NCBI RefSeq assembly: GCF_014651515.1
Contig: NZ_BMXA01000006.1
Span: forward strand, 124,001 to 188,000
Reading direction: 5' to 3'
DNA: 64,000 bases
DNA from: Arenicella chitinivorans
Lineage (GTDB): Bacteria > Pseudomonadota > Gammaproteobacteria > Arenicellales > Arenicellaceae
Shown: piece by piece, positions 18,202-27,819 of the stretch
How positions within the stretch are numbered: the stretch's first letter is position 1
How the letters are laid out: every line of letters starts with the position of its first letter
Notes under the pieces: generated by a model
Seen by the model: the letters and a program-made list of their open reading frames with translations, nothing else
The model's database searches: none
What the model was told of the DNA's origin: nothing
Program-made: the position numbers and the translations under genes

Positions 18202-19181
18202 CGGATGTTTAACCTCGCAACCTGACTGCTAAACGCATAGAAAATACTTAGCATCACAGCAAAAACCGTAATGCCGACTCCAAGCTCAATGATGATGATT
18301 CCGTAGTGCTGCCCGTCAATCGGGTTGGCGGCAAGCCGATTATAGTCTAAGAACTGACCACCTTTCGCCATACTGTAGAGACCAACACTGGCGTACAGCA
18401 ACACACCCAATGATGCCATCACTTGCAGAAATTTTGGGCTCACCACGGCGAACGCATTCGGCAAGCCGAACACCAGCGCATAAAGAATAAAGGCCGCCGC
18501 GGCAATGACCCCTGCCTGAAATCCTCCACCGGGTCCAAAATCTCCGTGGAATTGCACGTACAGTGCAAATAGAATGATCAACGGGATAATGAGCTTGGCC
18601 ACCACATGCAACACCTGATGACTTTTTAATCCGGATTCAGGTGTCGGTGAATTTTCCTCTCGACGCACACCAAGCAGAGCCAACACACCTATCAAGGCGG
18701 CAAACACCACCACTGTTTCCCCCAAGGTGTCGAATCCGCGATAACTCGCGAGCACGGAGGTCACCATGTTTGGCAACCCTACTTCCTGTGGCGAGTCGTG
18801 AATATAGCGCGGAGCTACATGCTCGTGCACCGGATTATCGGCATGTCCAAACGGTGGCATGTCCAATGTGCCATAGACCAAAACCGCGCCGGTAACACAC
18901 ACCACAACCAGTGGTAGTAGCGATGACCGCGCACATTCTTTCTCGTTCCGACCGGTCAGCGCAAGCGTTACCAGCATCAGAACCGTGGATATACCGGCAC
19001 CAACCGCAGCCTCTGTAAAGGCCACATCAACCGCATCCAGGTTCACAAAAATTAGCGCCGAAAGGAAACTGTAGATACCAAACAGCATAACCACAGCGAA
19101 TAAATCCTTGAGAAAGATAATCCGCAAAGCGGTAAGCGCCAGCATCGCCAGCAACACCAGGTCAATCAGCAAACTCATCAC
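18198..19181 (-). CDS. mrpB: fused MrpA C-terminal (DUF4040) and MrpB protein
   Basis: 327 residues in two parts. Residues 1-75 match the DUF4040 domain (NuoJ-like) usually found at the MrpA C-terminus (ALRIIFLKDLFAVVMLFG, DVAFTEAAVGAGIST). Residues of about 190-325 match MnhB (FALYVQFHGDFGPGGGFQAG, AASLGVLLYASVGL-type helices). A periplasmic-looking His-rich linker lies between. In classical Mrp operons the first part belongs to MrpA; here it is carried with MrpB, and a separate ND5-like protein at the operon end supplies the rest. Overlaps both neighbours by four bases. Confidence 0.87.
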   Translation of the reverse strand: MMSLLIDLVLLAMLALTALRIIFLKDLFAVVMLFGIYSFLSALIFVNLDAVDVAFTEAAVGAGISTVLMLVTLALTGRNEKECARSSLLPLVVVCVTGAVLVYGTLDMPPFGHADNPVHEHVAPRYIHDSPQEVGLPNMVTSVLASYRGFDTLGETVVVFAALIGVLALLGVRREENSPTPESGLKSHQVLHVVAKLIIPLIILFALYVQFHGDFGPGGGFQAGVIAAAAFILYALVFGLPNAFAVVSPKFLQVMASLGVLLYASVGLYSMAKGGQFLDYNRLAANPIDGQHYGIIIIELGVGITVFAVMLSIFYAFSSQVARLNIR

Positions 19182-19507
19182 ATATCCTGCCTTGGTTTCT
19201 TCTGATTGGTTTCAGCCATTGCAAGCAATCCGCCATGCCGCGCTGACTTCGCTAGCGCGTGTGAGGCAGTCGGGCTAGTTATCAGCAAAAAGGCCAAAAT
19301 AAACAACAATTTGGCAGTATTTAGATCAAACGATGTCTGAAGCAAAAACCCGCTGATTAGCAAAATGGCAGCAATTGAGTCTGTCACGCTCGCGGCGTGA
19401 ACTCGGGTGTAAAAATCGGGAAATCTGAACAGCCCAACAGCACCGCTCAGCCCAAAAAACACACCTGCAATTAACAAAATGCCGCTGACTATGTCCAAAA
19501 AAAGCAT
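19178..19507 (-). CDS. mrpG: Mrp antiporter subunit G
   Basis: 109 residues with three membrane helices. The MrpG signature is clear: GVFFGLSGAVGLFRFPDFYT followed by RVHAASVTDS, then LITSPTASHALAKSA. The last four bases overlap the start of the mrpB-like gene. The upstream mrpF stop is 22 bp away, the only real gap in this part of the operon. Confidence 0.93.
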   Translation of the reverse strand: MLFLDIVSGILLIAGVFFGLSGAVGLFRFPDFYTRVHAASVTDSIAAILLISGFLLQTSFDLNTAKLLFILAFLLITSPTASHALAKSARHGGLLAMAETNQKKPRQDM

Positions 19508-19529
19508 GTCGAAAAAGGAAATTTAAGGG

Positions 19530-19796
19530 TTATTCAATCGGTGCGGTGTATTCAAAGAAACGTAACACTGCCACCATGCCAATAAAGTTAATAAGCGCAT
19601 AGACGATAGCGATATCGAGAAAATCCGGTCGCCCCATCAAATAGCCGACCGCGGCGATAAACAACACCGTCTTGGTACCGAACATATTCACGCCCAAAAT
19701 GCGGTCATAGACCGTTTTCGCACTGAACGCACGTGCGAGCGCCAACCCCATCACGACAAGGATCGCAATACAAACTGTGGCATACACGGGTGTCAT
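19530..19796 (-). CDS. mrpF: Mrp antiporter subunit F
   Basis: 88 residues with three membrane helices, containing the MrpF/MnhF phrases ARAFSAKTVYDRILGVNMFG and DIAIVYALINFIGMVAVLRF. Its start overlaps mrpE by four bases. The family is needed for assembly and transport by the Mrp complex. Confidence 0.93.
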   Translation of the reverse strand: MTPVYATVCIAILVVMGLALARAFSAKTVYDRILGVNMFGTKTVLFIAAVGYLMGRPDFLDIAIVYALINFIGMVAVLRFFEYTAPIE

Positions 19797-20320
19797 GAGT
19801 TGCTACCCCAAATACGAATAATTTTATTCTTCATATGCCCCTCTTTAAGCTCGTCTATCGATGTTTGCCGCAGAGCATGCACGGTGACATCGCCATCTTC
19901 AAGATCAACGCTAAGCGTTCCGGGTGTCAATGTAATGGAATTGGCGTACAGCGCACGGCAATCTTCAGGAACGTCACTCGCATCCAGCGTCGCGAGCGTT
20001 GGTGAAACTTTTTCGGGCGCGCCCCACACCATTTTCGTGACTTCCAGACTGGACAGTGTAATCTGTCCAATCAACCACGGGATGTAGCGCAAGAATGGAA
20101 TACCGGTACCAATTGCTTTTGGTTCTTTATCCACTGCATCCATTCGAACCAGAGCTATCAGCACAATAATCACGGATGCGACGCCAAAAAACAGCATCAA
20201 CGGTTCGATAATGCCGGAAAGCAATAACCAGAAAATTGCGAGCAAGACTGTCCATTTGGCAATATGCATAGACTGTAGGGTTAACGTTTTGATTGTGTTT
20301 ATTATGGCTAACGGGCGCAC
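19793..20320 (-). CDS. mrpE: Mrp antiporter subunit E
   Basis: 175 residues with two to three N-terminal membrane helices and a cytoplasmic C-terminal domain. The MrpE motif ANSITLTPGTLSVDLEDGDV is followed by VHAL. It is the first gene of the operon. An in-frame ATG 17 codons in (MHIAKWTVLL) would also fit a membrane start. Confidence 0.9.
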   Translation of the reverse strand: MRPLAIINTIKTLTLQSMHIAKWTVLLAIFWLLLSGIIEPLMLFFGVASVIIVLIALVRMDAVDKEPKAIGTGIPFLRYIPWLIGQITLSSLEVTKMVWGAPEKVSPTLATLDASDVPEDCRALYANSITLTPGTLSVDLEDGDVTVHALRQTSIDELKEGHMKNKIIRIWGSNS

Positions 20321-20733
20321 CGAGGTCGGACTGTTTTGTGTTTAACAATCTCTTATGACGGCACTGTGTCAAAGGGGTTCAGCAATATTTCTTAGCCAGC
20401 CCTCAACATTTTTGGTGTTCGGCGGCGCAAGGAAAAATGCGACAAATTTGACTAACATCCACCAACTCTGATGGGCTCGGCGACTGAGTATACAGCAAAA
20501 ATTCATGCTAGTAACGACCACTGGCATGGTGTTTTGATGGGTTTCGTTTCACAAATTATTGATTATTGCATTATGTATTATTGATAAATCCAATTCCGCC
20601 GCTTTGGTGTCCAAAATGGCCTAAAACTGGCAGCGCCTACGCTCTCTAAAGAGTCGGCTCACCCATCACGCTGACATCGTTCATATTCGTATATAGTACG
20701 TCCGAGCTTTAACTGACCAAAACGATATCGCAC
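20321..20733. other. intergenic region between divergent transcripts
   Basis: About 413 bp between the Mrp operon (-) and the flavoprotein gene (+), with an A+T-rich middle around 20550-20595 (ATTATTGATTATTGC and similar). Promoters for both directions must lie here. No ORF with protein-like features was seen. Confidence 0.4.
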
Positions 20734-21732
20734 ATGACAAGAGTTGCTATCATCGGCGCTGGCATGACCGGGCTAACAGCCGCGCACCATTTGAAACAAC
20801 ACACCGAGGTTCGTCTATTTGAAAAATCTCGTGGGCTCGGTGGTCGCATGGCAACGCGCCGCACCGACAATGCGAGCTTTGATCACGGCACACAGTATTT
20901 TGTCGCCAAAAGTCCAGAATTTAATGCGTTCTTACGTGAGCCGCTATATGCAGGTGCCATTGCTCTGTGGCGGGCGCGCTTTCAAGAGATTGACGGTCAA
21001 ACTGGCGACACGCTGTCGGAACGTCCGTGGGACGAGGCATTTCCGCATTATGTGGGGACACCGGGTATGAATTCGCTGGCTAAATACTTAGCTCGGGACA
21101 TGGCGATCCAACGCAGTACGCGGGTCGCACAACTAGAACGCGTAAACGACAGATATTGGAATCTGCACTCAGACCAAGGTGAGCACCTTGGCCAGTTCGA
21201 CTGGGTAGTACTGAGTTGCCCGCCAGAGCAGACAGCGACCTTGTTACCGAGCAGCTGCGGCTTTAAATCAGCGCTGCCGAATATAGAATTACTGCCCTGC
21301 TTTAGCGTCATGCTGGCGTTTTCCGAACCCGTCGCCTTGAACTTCGATGCCGCGCTAATTCGACACGCCGATATTAGCTGGGTAGCGCAAAACAACAGCA
21401 AGCCAGAACGAGGCACAACACAATCGATCATCATTCAGTCCAGTAATGAATGGGCAAACCGCCACTTGGAAAAAGACATTAACGGCATCAAACAACATTT
21501 AATCAGAGAAGCAGAGCGCATTTTAAACACCGACCTGAGCCGCGCAACTCACAGCGACATTCACCGCTGGCGATATGCAAACACGGTTATCCAACGTGAA
21601 CACAAGGGTGATGTGTTTATAGATACGACCCTAAAGCTGGGCGCTGCCGGAGATTGGTGCGGCAACGCGCGTGTGGAGTCGGCGTATTTGCACGGCAAGC
21701 AGTTGGCTGACGCGGTAACTAACGCGTTGTAG
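20734..21732 (+). CDS. renalase-like FAD-dependent amine oxidase family protein
   Basis: 332 residues. An N-terminal Rossmann FAD site (VAIIGAGMTGLTAAHHL) is followed by the renalase/flavin-oxidase marker EKSRGLGGRMATRR and by DHGTQYF. The C-terminus has GAAGDWCGNARVESAYLHG, the second FAD-contacting motif. Bacterial renalase-like proteins oxidise off-pathway dihydronicotinamide isomers, but the substrate here is not established. The gene is alone on its strand and converges with the S9 peptidase gene. A degraded fragment of a paralogue is at 27166-27312. Confidence 0.88.
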   Translation: MTRVAIIGAGMTGLTAAHHLKQHTEVRLFEKSRGLGGRMATRRTDNASFDHGTQYFVAKSPEFNAFLREPLYAGAIALWRARFQEIDGQTGDTLSERPWDEAFPHYVGTPGMNSLAKYLARDMAIQRSTRVAQLERVNDRYWNLHSDQGEHLGQFDWVVLSCPPEQTATLLPSSCGFKSALPNIELLPCFSVMLAFSEPVALNFDAALIRHADISWVAQNNSKPERGTTQSIIIQSSNEWANRHLEKDINGIKQHLIREAERILNTDLSRATHSDIHRWRYANTVIQREHKGDVFIDTTLKLGAAGDWCGNARVESAYLHGKQLADAVTNAL

Positions 21733-21809
21733 AATCAGGGTATCAGACTTTCTCTGGCGAAAGCCGACACCCTGCTGCCATTCGCCTTGTCAGGCATCAA
21801 CTCTTATTA

Positions 21810-23747
21810 CTAAAGCCCGCCCGGACCACAGCGCTCAGCCAGGTACTCTTCCAAATTACCCAGCACGTTTATATGGTGTGTCGGCCACCATGGCAAACTG
21901 TGCCACAGATCAGGGATTTCATTGTATTCAACCGTCTTACCAGCTTTCTCTAGCGCCTTATAGAACTTCCGAGACTGGTCGACCGGTACACGCTGATCGC
22001 GATCGCCATGAAAGATGTAGATCGGAATGCTAGCATCCTCGACATGATCTAGCGGCGATAACCCATCTATTGTTGCACTTTGGAACTCTCGGCCAAACCG
22101 GCTATCAAAGGTAATTTTCTCGAAGGTCCGTAGCTCAGAAAGTCCCGCGCCAGCGATAGCACATTGGTACGGTGAATTAGGACGCACTACGGCAGCCATA
22201 GCCGCATAGCCGCCATACGAGTAGCCATAAATAGCGATACGATCTTTGGCCGCAATACCCTGCTCTACCAGCCATTGCGCGCCATCGTCCTTGTCGTCCT
22301 GCATTTTCTGGCCCCACTCGTTGTCGCCCGCACGCCAAAGCTTGGTACCCCAACCCTCGGACCCGCGATACTGTGGTTGCAACACGGCATAACCACGATT
22401 AGCGAGAAATTGCGCCCATAGATCCCAACCGTAAAAATCCCGTGCCCATGGCCCGCCATGCGGCATGACCACGGCAGGGTATGGCGGTTTTCCTGCGCTA
22501 GGTTTAGTTAAATAGCCTGGAATTACCAACCCATCTCTGGCCTTGTATTCGACGTACTCCATGCGACTTAGCTTCTTGGGTTCAAGATAAGGAAACTCGC
22601 GCCCCAGTGGCAGTACTTCTTGTCGATTTTTGAAGAGATAGTACGCGCCAGGTTCGGTTGGCCCAGACGAACGAACAACTATCAGCGACCCATCAGTAGA
22701 CATCGATGAAATACGATGCACTTGATCCTTAGGAAGCGCAGAATAGATTAGGTCGTGCAGCGCTTTCTCTCTTTCGTCAGTGAAGACGCGCGTGGTTTTC
22801 GCACCGGTCATGACGTAGCCCAGAATTTTACCGAAGTTATCAACGCGACCGCCAACCAAGACGCCCGTCGCCTCAACCCCCTCATCAGCAAAAACCGGCT
22901 CGCTCAGCTTGCGAGAGATCAAATCGTACTTGCGGATGACCGACTTATCGGATGTTGTGTTATCAACCACATAGACCTGAACACCGTCCGGGTCAAAAGC
23001 GACCGGTTGTAAGCCCTTACCGCCTTTGGCCATCAAAGAATGGTGCACTTCCCACTCCCCGGTTTCAGGGTGTTTATAAGAAAAATCGATTCGTGTGCCT
23101 GGTTCACCTGTTTCGATGTTTGTCTTCAACACCACTTCGCCCCAAGCATTGGTGATGGCACTGTTTCTAGGTGAACCTCGGTACACGCGTTTTTCGGTAT
23201 TTTCACGAAGGTCAACTTCATATAAGTCAGAGGCGAACTCAAGATTGGTGACTTGAATAAGCACCTTGTCTTTTTTAAGCGGCAGTAGGTTCTCGATTTG
23301 AACACCAACTTTTTCCTTTGACGCCAAAATTTCGCGTGACTTCGTGATTTTTTGTTTCTTTGCAGAGAACGTAACAAAGTAGATTTTATCCCGAAACCAT
23401 TTGGTGTTCCTGCCGGCATATCGATAATCATACTTCTGACGTCCATAGACGAGAAATGTCTCATCATTCACCCATTGTACTAACAGAGGTTTGACATCTT
23501 TCGGTGACCAAAATACCGGATCAGCAGCTAAATTTGACGCATCCCAGATGGTCACTTGCGGTGCACTGTTTACATCGGTCAAAGTTAGCCCAATCAGGTG
23601 CTTAGCGTCGGGGCTGACATTCACACTGTCAATTACTGGGTCGTGGATCCACGCCTTCAAGGGGATTTGTTCCGCGCTCACATCCAATGTGGCGCCCAAC
23701 AACATCGTAAAACTAATAAGTAGGGTTAGTCGAGTGACAAATTTCAT
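21810..23747 (-). CDS. S9 family prolyl oligopeptidase-like serine peptidase
   Basis: 645 residues with a signal peptide (cleavage near LDVSA-EQI), so probably periplasmic. The N-terminal half is the beta-propeller lid and the C-terminal third an alpha/beta hydrolase. The catalytic triad can be read as S510 (GYSYGG), D584 (HGDRDQRVP) and H616 (DLWHSLPWW). Known relatives cleave di-, tri- or oligopeptides. A TonB receptor gene lies upstream on the same strand, about 105 bp away but separated by a strong terminator, suggesting linked peptide uptake and degradation. Confidence 0.92.
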   Translation of the reverse strand: MKFVTRLTLLISFTMLLGATLDVSAEQIPLKAWIHDPVIDSVNVSPDAKHLIGLTLTDVNSAPQVTIWDASNLAADPVFWSPKDVKPLLVQWVNDETFLVYGRQKYDYRYAGRNTKWFRDKIYFVTFSAKKQKITKSREILASKEKVGVQIENLLPLKKDKVLIQVTNLEFASDLYEVDLRENTEKRVYRGSPRNSAITNAWGEVVLKTNIETGEPGTRIDFSYKHPETGEWEVHHSLMAKGGKGLQPVAFDPDGVQVYVVDNTTSDKSVIRKYDLISRKLSEPVFADEGVEATGVLVGGRVDNFGKILGYVMTGAKTTRVFTDEREKALHDLIYSALPKDQVHRISSMSTDGSLIVVRSSGPTEPGAYYLFKNRQEVLPLGREFPYLEPKKLSRMEYVEYKARDGLVIPGYLTKPSAGKPPYPAVVMPHGGPWARDFYGWDLWAQFLANRGYAVLQPQYRGSEGWGTKLWRAGDNEWGQKMQDDKDDGAQWLVEQGIAAKDRIAIYGYSYGGYAAMAAVVRPNSPYQCAIAGAGLSELRTFEKITFDSRFGREFQSATIDGLSPLDHVEDASIPIYIFHGDRDQRVPVDQSRKFYKALEKAGKTVEYNEIPDLWHSLPWWPTHHINVLGNLEEYLAERCGPGGL

Positions 23748-23800
23748 TCTGAATTCTCTGTTGGATTACGGACAATCAGTGTCGGCCACCAATCCGCTCA

Positions 23801-23836
23801 ATAAAAACGGGGCTACTGTGTATCACAGCAACCCCG
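23801..23836 (-). terminator. rho-independent terminator of the TonB receptor gene
   Basis: On the minus strand, GGGGTTGCTGTG and CACAGTAGCCCC form a stem with a 3-base loop and one internal mismatch pair, followed by GTTTTTATT. It is 18 bp after the receptor stop and ahead of the S9 peptidase gene. Confidence 0.8.
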
Positions 23837-23853
23837 CCAAGCATTCCACTTTT

Positions 23854-26835
23854 TTAGAATGCTTTGGAAAACTGCAGTACCACAGTGCGTCCAATCAGAT
23901 CATACCCGACGCCGGGCAATGTATTGAATACCCGCGTAGCTGAGTCAGAATTTTGACCATCAGACACCAATGGCGGCTGTTTATCGAACACATTTCTGAG
24001 CGAAGCAATAACCTCCCATTCATTCGGACTTGTGTAGCGTACCGACATATTATGATACATGGTGGCTGATGTACTATTGAATCGGTCACGGTTGTCGGTA
24101 TCTGGATCAAACACCGGGTCTTCTTTACTCGAGCTCAGGTAATCCATTCCCCAAAAGAAACGCCAGTCTTTATAGTTGGCAATCAGATCAAGTTGACCTG
24201 TCCAGCGAGGAAAACCCCAGTTACCTTCGAGTTGAAACTCATCGCCCAATAGTTCCTGATACTGTTCACGAATATTCGTTGCGGTCATATCAACTGTCAA
24301 ATCAAAGGTTGAGAACGCTTTGGTGTAAACCAAATCGAAATCATAGCCTCGACTGCGCTCAACTCCAACGTTTAACAAGGAAGCATCAATATCTGTCAAA
24401 TTACCTTCTGAGTTTCGTGGTGCAATTCGGTCACAGAAAGGACTGGTGAACCCGGGTGAGGTATAGCAGTCACCGACAACGAATCCAACCGTTGGGGAAG
24501 CTACTGAATTCTCCAGTTCGATATCAAAATAATTAACCGCAAACGAGAAGTTCGTATCGCTTGGCGTTAACACGAAACCAACCGTGGTGGAATCCGAGGT
24601 TTCGGCCTTCAGATCTGGATTACCACCGGTAACCGTACGGATACCCGGCACACCGTCTGAACCAAAATCTGGCGCCAAACCTAGGCTGGCGCAATTATCA
24701 TAAATTGGATCGCCAGGTCGCAAGCTATCGCCATAATTCACACACGGGTCAAGTAAACCACTTTGGAAACCGGTTTGATCTCCTAGGAACTGCTCGTACA
24801 AATCCGGCGCACGGAACGATGTACCATTTGTGGCACGCAATCGCAGTGTCGGGTTAACTTGCCAGTTCAACTGCATGCGAGAGGTTACATCATCACCGAA
24901 TGAATCGTAGTCGGTATAACGCGCGGCCAAGTTAAGCGTAATATCTTCTGCAAACGGCGCATTCTCAGCCAACGGGAATTCGAACTCGGCATACGCTTCA
25001 CGTACTGTATCCTTACCAGCGGTGATACCAGCCGCCGTCGTGCTGAAGATGTTGTCACGTTGCGCTTCGATGTCGGGGCGATCATCAATTTTTTCTGATC
25101 GATACTCGATACCGAACACCGCTTGTGCCTGACCAGCCCACGTCTTAAACAGTGGACCACCAAGGCTCAAAGCGAGCTGTGATCCGCTGTATTCTGTCTC
25201 ACCGACCGTGTCTTTACGGATGTAATCAAGATGCGCTTGCGGCAAGTTTCCATTGAGTAAAGCGTCTTCGCTAAACCAGTTTGCAGCGACACAACCGGGA
25301 TTACCAGCGGCGTCTCGACACACGAGATTGCCATTCCCATCGATAACAGAATCGAGTGACGCAAACAAACGATCAGACAGAATACGCTGCGCTCGATAGG
25401 TCCCTTCAGACTTATTGACCCCGATATAACCGTCGTAAGTCCAGTTTTCGGTCAGATCACCCTTCATGCCAACAAACAGATTGCCCCGCTCTACATCAAT
25501 CTCTGTGCCAGGTCTGAGCACATTCCACGACATCATCACAGGCTGGACCGCAAAGCCACCAAATGCAGCAAGTGGCCCGTTGGTGCCAAATGGGTTGGTC
25601 GGATTCGACGCCGGTACCAGCGGAAATAACTGCTGGTATCCGCCAATTGCAGTCGTCTCACGTTTATTATAGTACGCCTCGTAATACACAGTGGACGTAC
25701 GGCCGAACAGTTCAATATCTTTCTCAGCAAACGACGTCAGTGAGAACCGCTCAGACTCCGAGATCATTTGTGCTATTTCTGGGCTACGTGTATCACGATA
25801 AAATCCGCCCTGGTTGTCTAATGGACCTTCGTCTACAGTGGTAAAGTACGGAATACCGAAAGCACCATTGATGTCAAAGTCAAAATTTGGATTCGCTGGC
25901 GTCGACCCTGGCGTTAAAGATGGGTCGTAGCGTGCGAAGCCAAACGGTGAGGTCACCAAACCATAAATGGCACCAAAACACAGTTCTTCGCCGGTAACTG
26001 GGTCGCGGTTATCAATCGTACCGTCACCGTCTTGGTCGGTAATGCGTGGAAGTGTTTCGCATTTAGAAAAATCACGATCGGTTTCGACCAACTCATTTTG
26101 ACGCGCGAAATCCGCACCAATATTGAATGACCAATCCTCACCAATGACGCCCCACACGGCATCCATATTATACGTTTCACCACCACCTTCGAGCGGCAAG
26201 CTGGATGTGGCATTTAGTTGCAGACCGTCCGCACGTTCCCGTGTGATCACGTTGATTACGCCGGCGACCGCATCAGCACCATACACGGACGACGCACCAT
26301 CTTTGAGGATCTCAACGCGTGAAACAATCGACGAAGGAAGCGCACTCAAATCTACCGAATTTACCGCGCCACGAACACCTGAGGGGCCCCAACGCTTGCC
26401 ATTGACTAACACCAATGTTCGCTGCGCGCCTAAGCCGCGTAATGACACCGAGTTCGCGCCAGGACCACCATCAGTTACAAAACCAGAAAACGAGTCGTCA
26501 ATCTGCTGGCCGGCCGCGATGGTCGAGCCTTGCAGAATATCAGATGTGTCCAGCAAGCCGGCAAGCGCAGACCGTTCACGGGTAATCACTGTCACTGGTG
26601 AGTTAGCGGTAAACTCATCGCGTTTGATGCGCGAACCAGTGACGGTTATCTGTTCAATTGCCTTGTCTTCCTCAACCTCGACTGACTCTGTGTCGTCAAC
26701 GCTCTCAGCAACTGTCTCAGGTTGAGATGAAGAACCTGACTCTGTTTGCGCATAGATAGCGGGCTGTCCAACCAGGTACAGCGGAAGCATCGCGGAAACG
26801 AGCCTTTTTAGCCTAATTTTTCTCTTACTTTTCAT
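23854..26835 (-). CDS. TonB-dependent outer-membrane receptor
   Basis: 993 residues. A signal peptide ends near PAIYAQ; an acidic Glu/Asp stretch precedes the TonB-box-like EQITVTGSRIKRDEF. The plug carries SVSLRGLGAQRTLVLVNGKR, VDLSALPSSIVSRVEILKDG and SSVYGADAVAGVINVITR. The barrel ends in VVLQFSKAF. Length and motifs match the large receptors common in marine gammaproteobacteria, used for peptides or oligosaccharides. The S9 peptidase downstream points to peptides. AGGGAT is placed correctly before the ATG. A perfect 18-bp palindrome lies about 100 bp upstream. Confidence 0.93.
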   Translation of the reverse strand: MKSKRKIRLKRLVSAMLPLYLVGQPAIYAQTESGSSSQPETVAESVDDTESVEVEEDKAIEQITVTGSRIKRDEFTANSPVTVITRERSALAGLLDTSDILQGSTIAAGQQIDDSFSGFVTDGGPGANSVSLRGLGAQRTLVLVNGKRWGPSGVRGAVNSVDLSALPSSIVSRVEILKDGASSVYGADAVAGVINVITRERADGLQLNATSSLPLEGGGETYNMDAVWGVIGEDWSFNIGADFARQNELVETDRDFSKCETLPRITDQDGDGTIDNRDPVTGEELCFGAIYGLVTSPFGFARYDPSLTPGSTPANPNFDFDINGAFGIPYFTTVDEGPLDNQGGFYRDTRSPEIAQMISESERFSLTSFAEKDIELFGRTSTVYYEAYYNKRETTAIGGYQQLFPLVPASNPTNPFGTNGPLAAFGGFAVQPVMMSWNVLRPGTEIDVERGNLFVGMKGDLTENWTYDGYIGVNKSEGTYRAQRILSDRLFASLDSVIDGNGNLVCRDAAGNPGCVAANWFSEDALLNGNLPQAHLDYIRKDTVGETEYSGSQLALSLGGPLFKTWAGQAQAVFGIEYRSEKIDDRPDIEAQRDNIFSTTAAGITAGKDTVREAYAEFEFPLAENAPFAEDITLNLAARYTDYDSFGDDVTSRMQLNWQVNPTLRLRATNGTSFRAPDLYEQFLGDQTGFQSGLLDPCVNYGDSLRPGDPIYDNCASLGLAPDFGSDGVPGIRTVTGGNPDLKAETSDSTTVGFVLTPSDTNFSFAVNYFDIELENSVASPTVGFVVGDCYTSPGFTSPFCDRIAPRNSEGNLTDIDASLLNVGVERSRGYDFDLVYTKAFSTFDLTVDMTATNIREQYQELLGDEFQLEGNWGFPRWTGQLDLIANYKDWRFFWGMDYLSSSKEDPVFDPDTDNRDRFNSTSATMYHNMSVRYTSPNEWEVIASLRNVFDKQPPLVSDGQNSDSATRVFNTLPGVGYDLIGRTVVLQFSKAF

Positions 26836-26931
26836 AAATTTATCCCTATTTTTTAATTATCTAACACCGTAGGATCGAGATAGATATTCGTGGTTTGAAC
26901 GGCACTTTGTGCGCGATTCATCTCGAGTTGG

Positions 26932-26949
26932 TTTGCTATATATAGCAAA
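26932..26949. promoter_or_regulatory. 18-bp perfect palindrome upstream of the TonB receptor gene
   Basis: TTTGCTATATATAGCAAA is its own reverse complement and lies about 97 bp before the receptor start codon. Length and position fit an operator for a dimeric regulator. The regulator is unknown; none is encoded next to it. Confidence 0.45.
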
Positions 26950-27165
26950 ACATTTACATTTTGTAACGAAAAAGACATAAATGTGTTGTATGCAATCACA
27001 TCCAGACTAACCACCATTTCTTATTGCCAGCAACGCCACTTGCCCGAATCATTAGGTTGGTATGGTGGATCAATGACGACGAACGTATCCACATAATTAG
27101 CGACCAACAACAGACTTTGGCGAACGCATGACTTCCACCAGTGTCCGCGCATTTCTCAGCACAAC

Positions 27166-27312
27166 CAATTCATCCGTCTTGCCAAACAACTGGCGGCGTT
27201 GTTACCCAACTCATACGGCTTCAAGGCCATCCAATCAAACATTGAAGTGCTTACCTGTTATGCCGTCATGCTTACTTTCGATCAAGATTTTGACCTGTAT
27301 TTTGTTTTGGTG
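27166..27312 (+). pseudogene. fragment of a renalase-like flavoprotein gene
   Basis: The frame reads QLAALLPNSYGFK, then SNIEVLTCYAVMLTFD and DLYFVLV. This matches an internal part of the intact flavoprotein at 20734-21732, which has TATLLPSSCGFK, PNIELLPCFSVMLAFS and ALNFDAALI in the same order. Neither the FAD-binding N-terminus nor the C-terminal motif is present nearby. It is a decayed remnant of a second copy, diverged well beyond a recent duplication. Confidence 0.6.
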
Positions 27313-27819
27313 CAGCCGACGACGGATGTGGAAACGCTCGCGTTGAGGCGACCTTTCTGCATAACAACAAGTTCGCCGATCCGACCAATGAGTATTTTTC
27401 AAAAATAGTAATATGAAGAATCCGTAGCCAGCCGTAAGCACTCTCACGGATAACAAGGCGCGTAATCTTTGCAAACAAATCAACAAAGAGTTGCCAAAGA
27501 TAAAACTGGGTACCTACAAGTAAAAAATAGATATCACTACCAATGCGAATTTGCACAAGCTTTTTTACCATGAAGGTGTACTTGGGTTCGATGCGCTACA
27601 AAAAATTCGTGAATTCTATTTTGGTACCGGTCTATCCTCAGTCCATGCCAACCAAAACGAGCGCCTCGCCCATGGTCAAATAAATATCACTCTACCTACC
27701 ATGCTGTCAGTCTACGCGCTCGGCGCAGCTGAAATTAACGTCGTTGTTGTCCCACTGTTCAGCGACAACAACTACCCAGAAACTTTTTCTTTCAGCACGC
27801 GTCTCCGCTACACAGCAAT
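27313..27819. other. degenerate stretch without a clear gene
   Basis: About 500 bp. The best frame is a 101-codon plus-strand ORF at 27551-27856, with a partly protein-like centre (INITLPTMLSVYALGAAEINVVVVP). It overlaps the DUF1566 remnant in another frame, so it may be the frameshifted N-terminal part of that gene. I cannot assign a family. Confidence 0.3.

Noticed and set aside
26123..26725. 200-codon plus-strand ORF opposite the TonB receptor
   Set aside because: It lies entirely within the plug-encoding region on the opposite strand, is Ser/Thr/Pro-rich and has no protein-like pattern; it is a codon-bias shadow.
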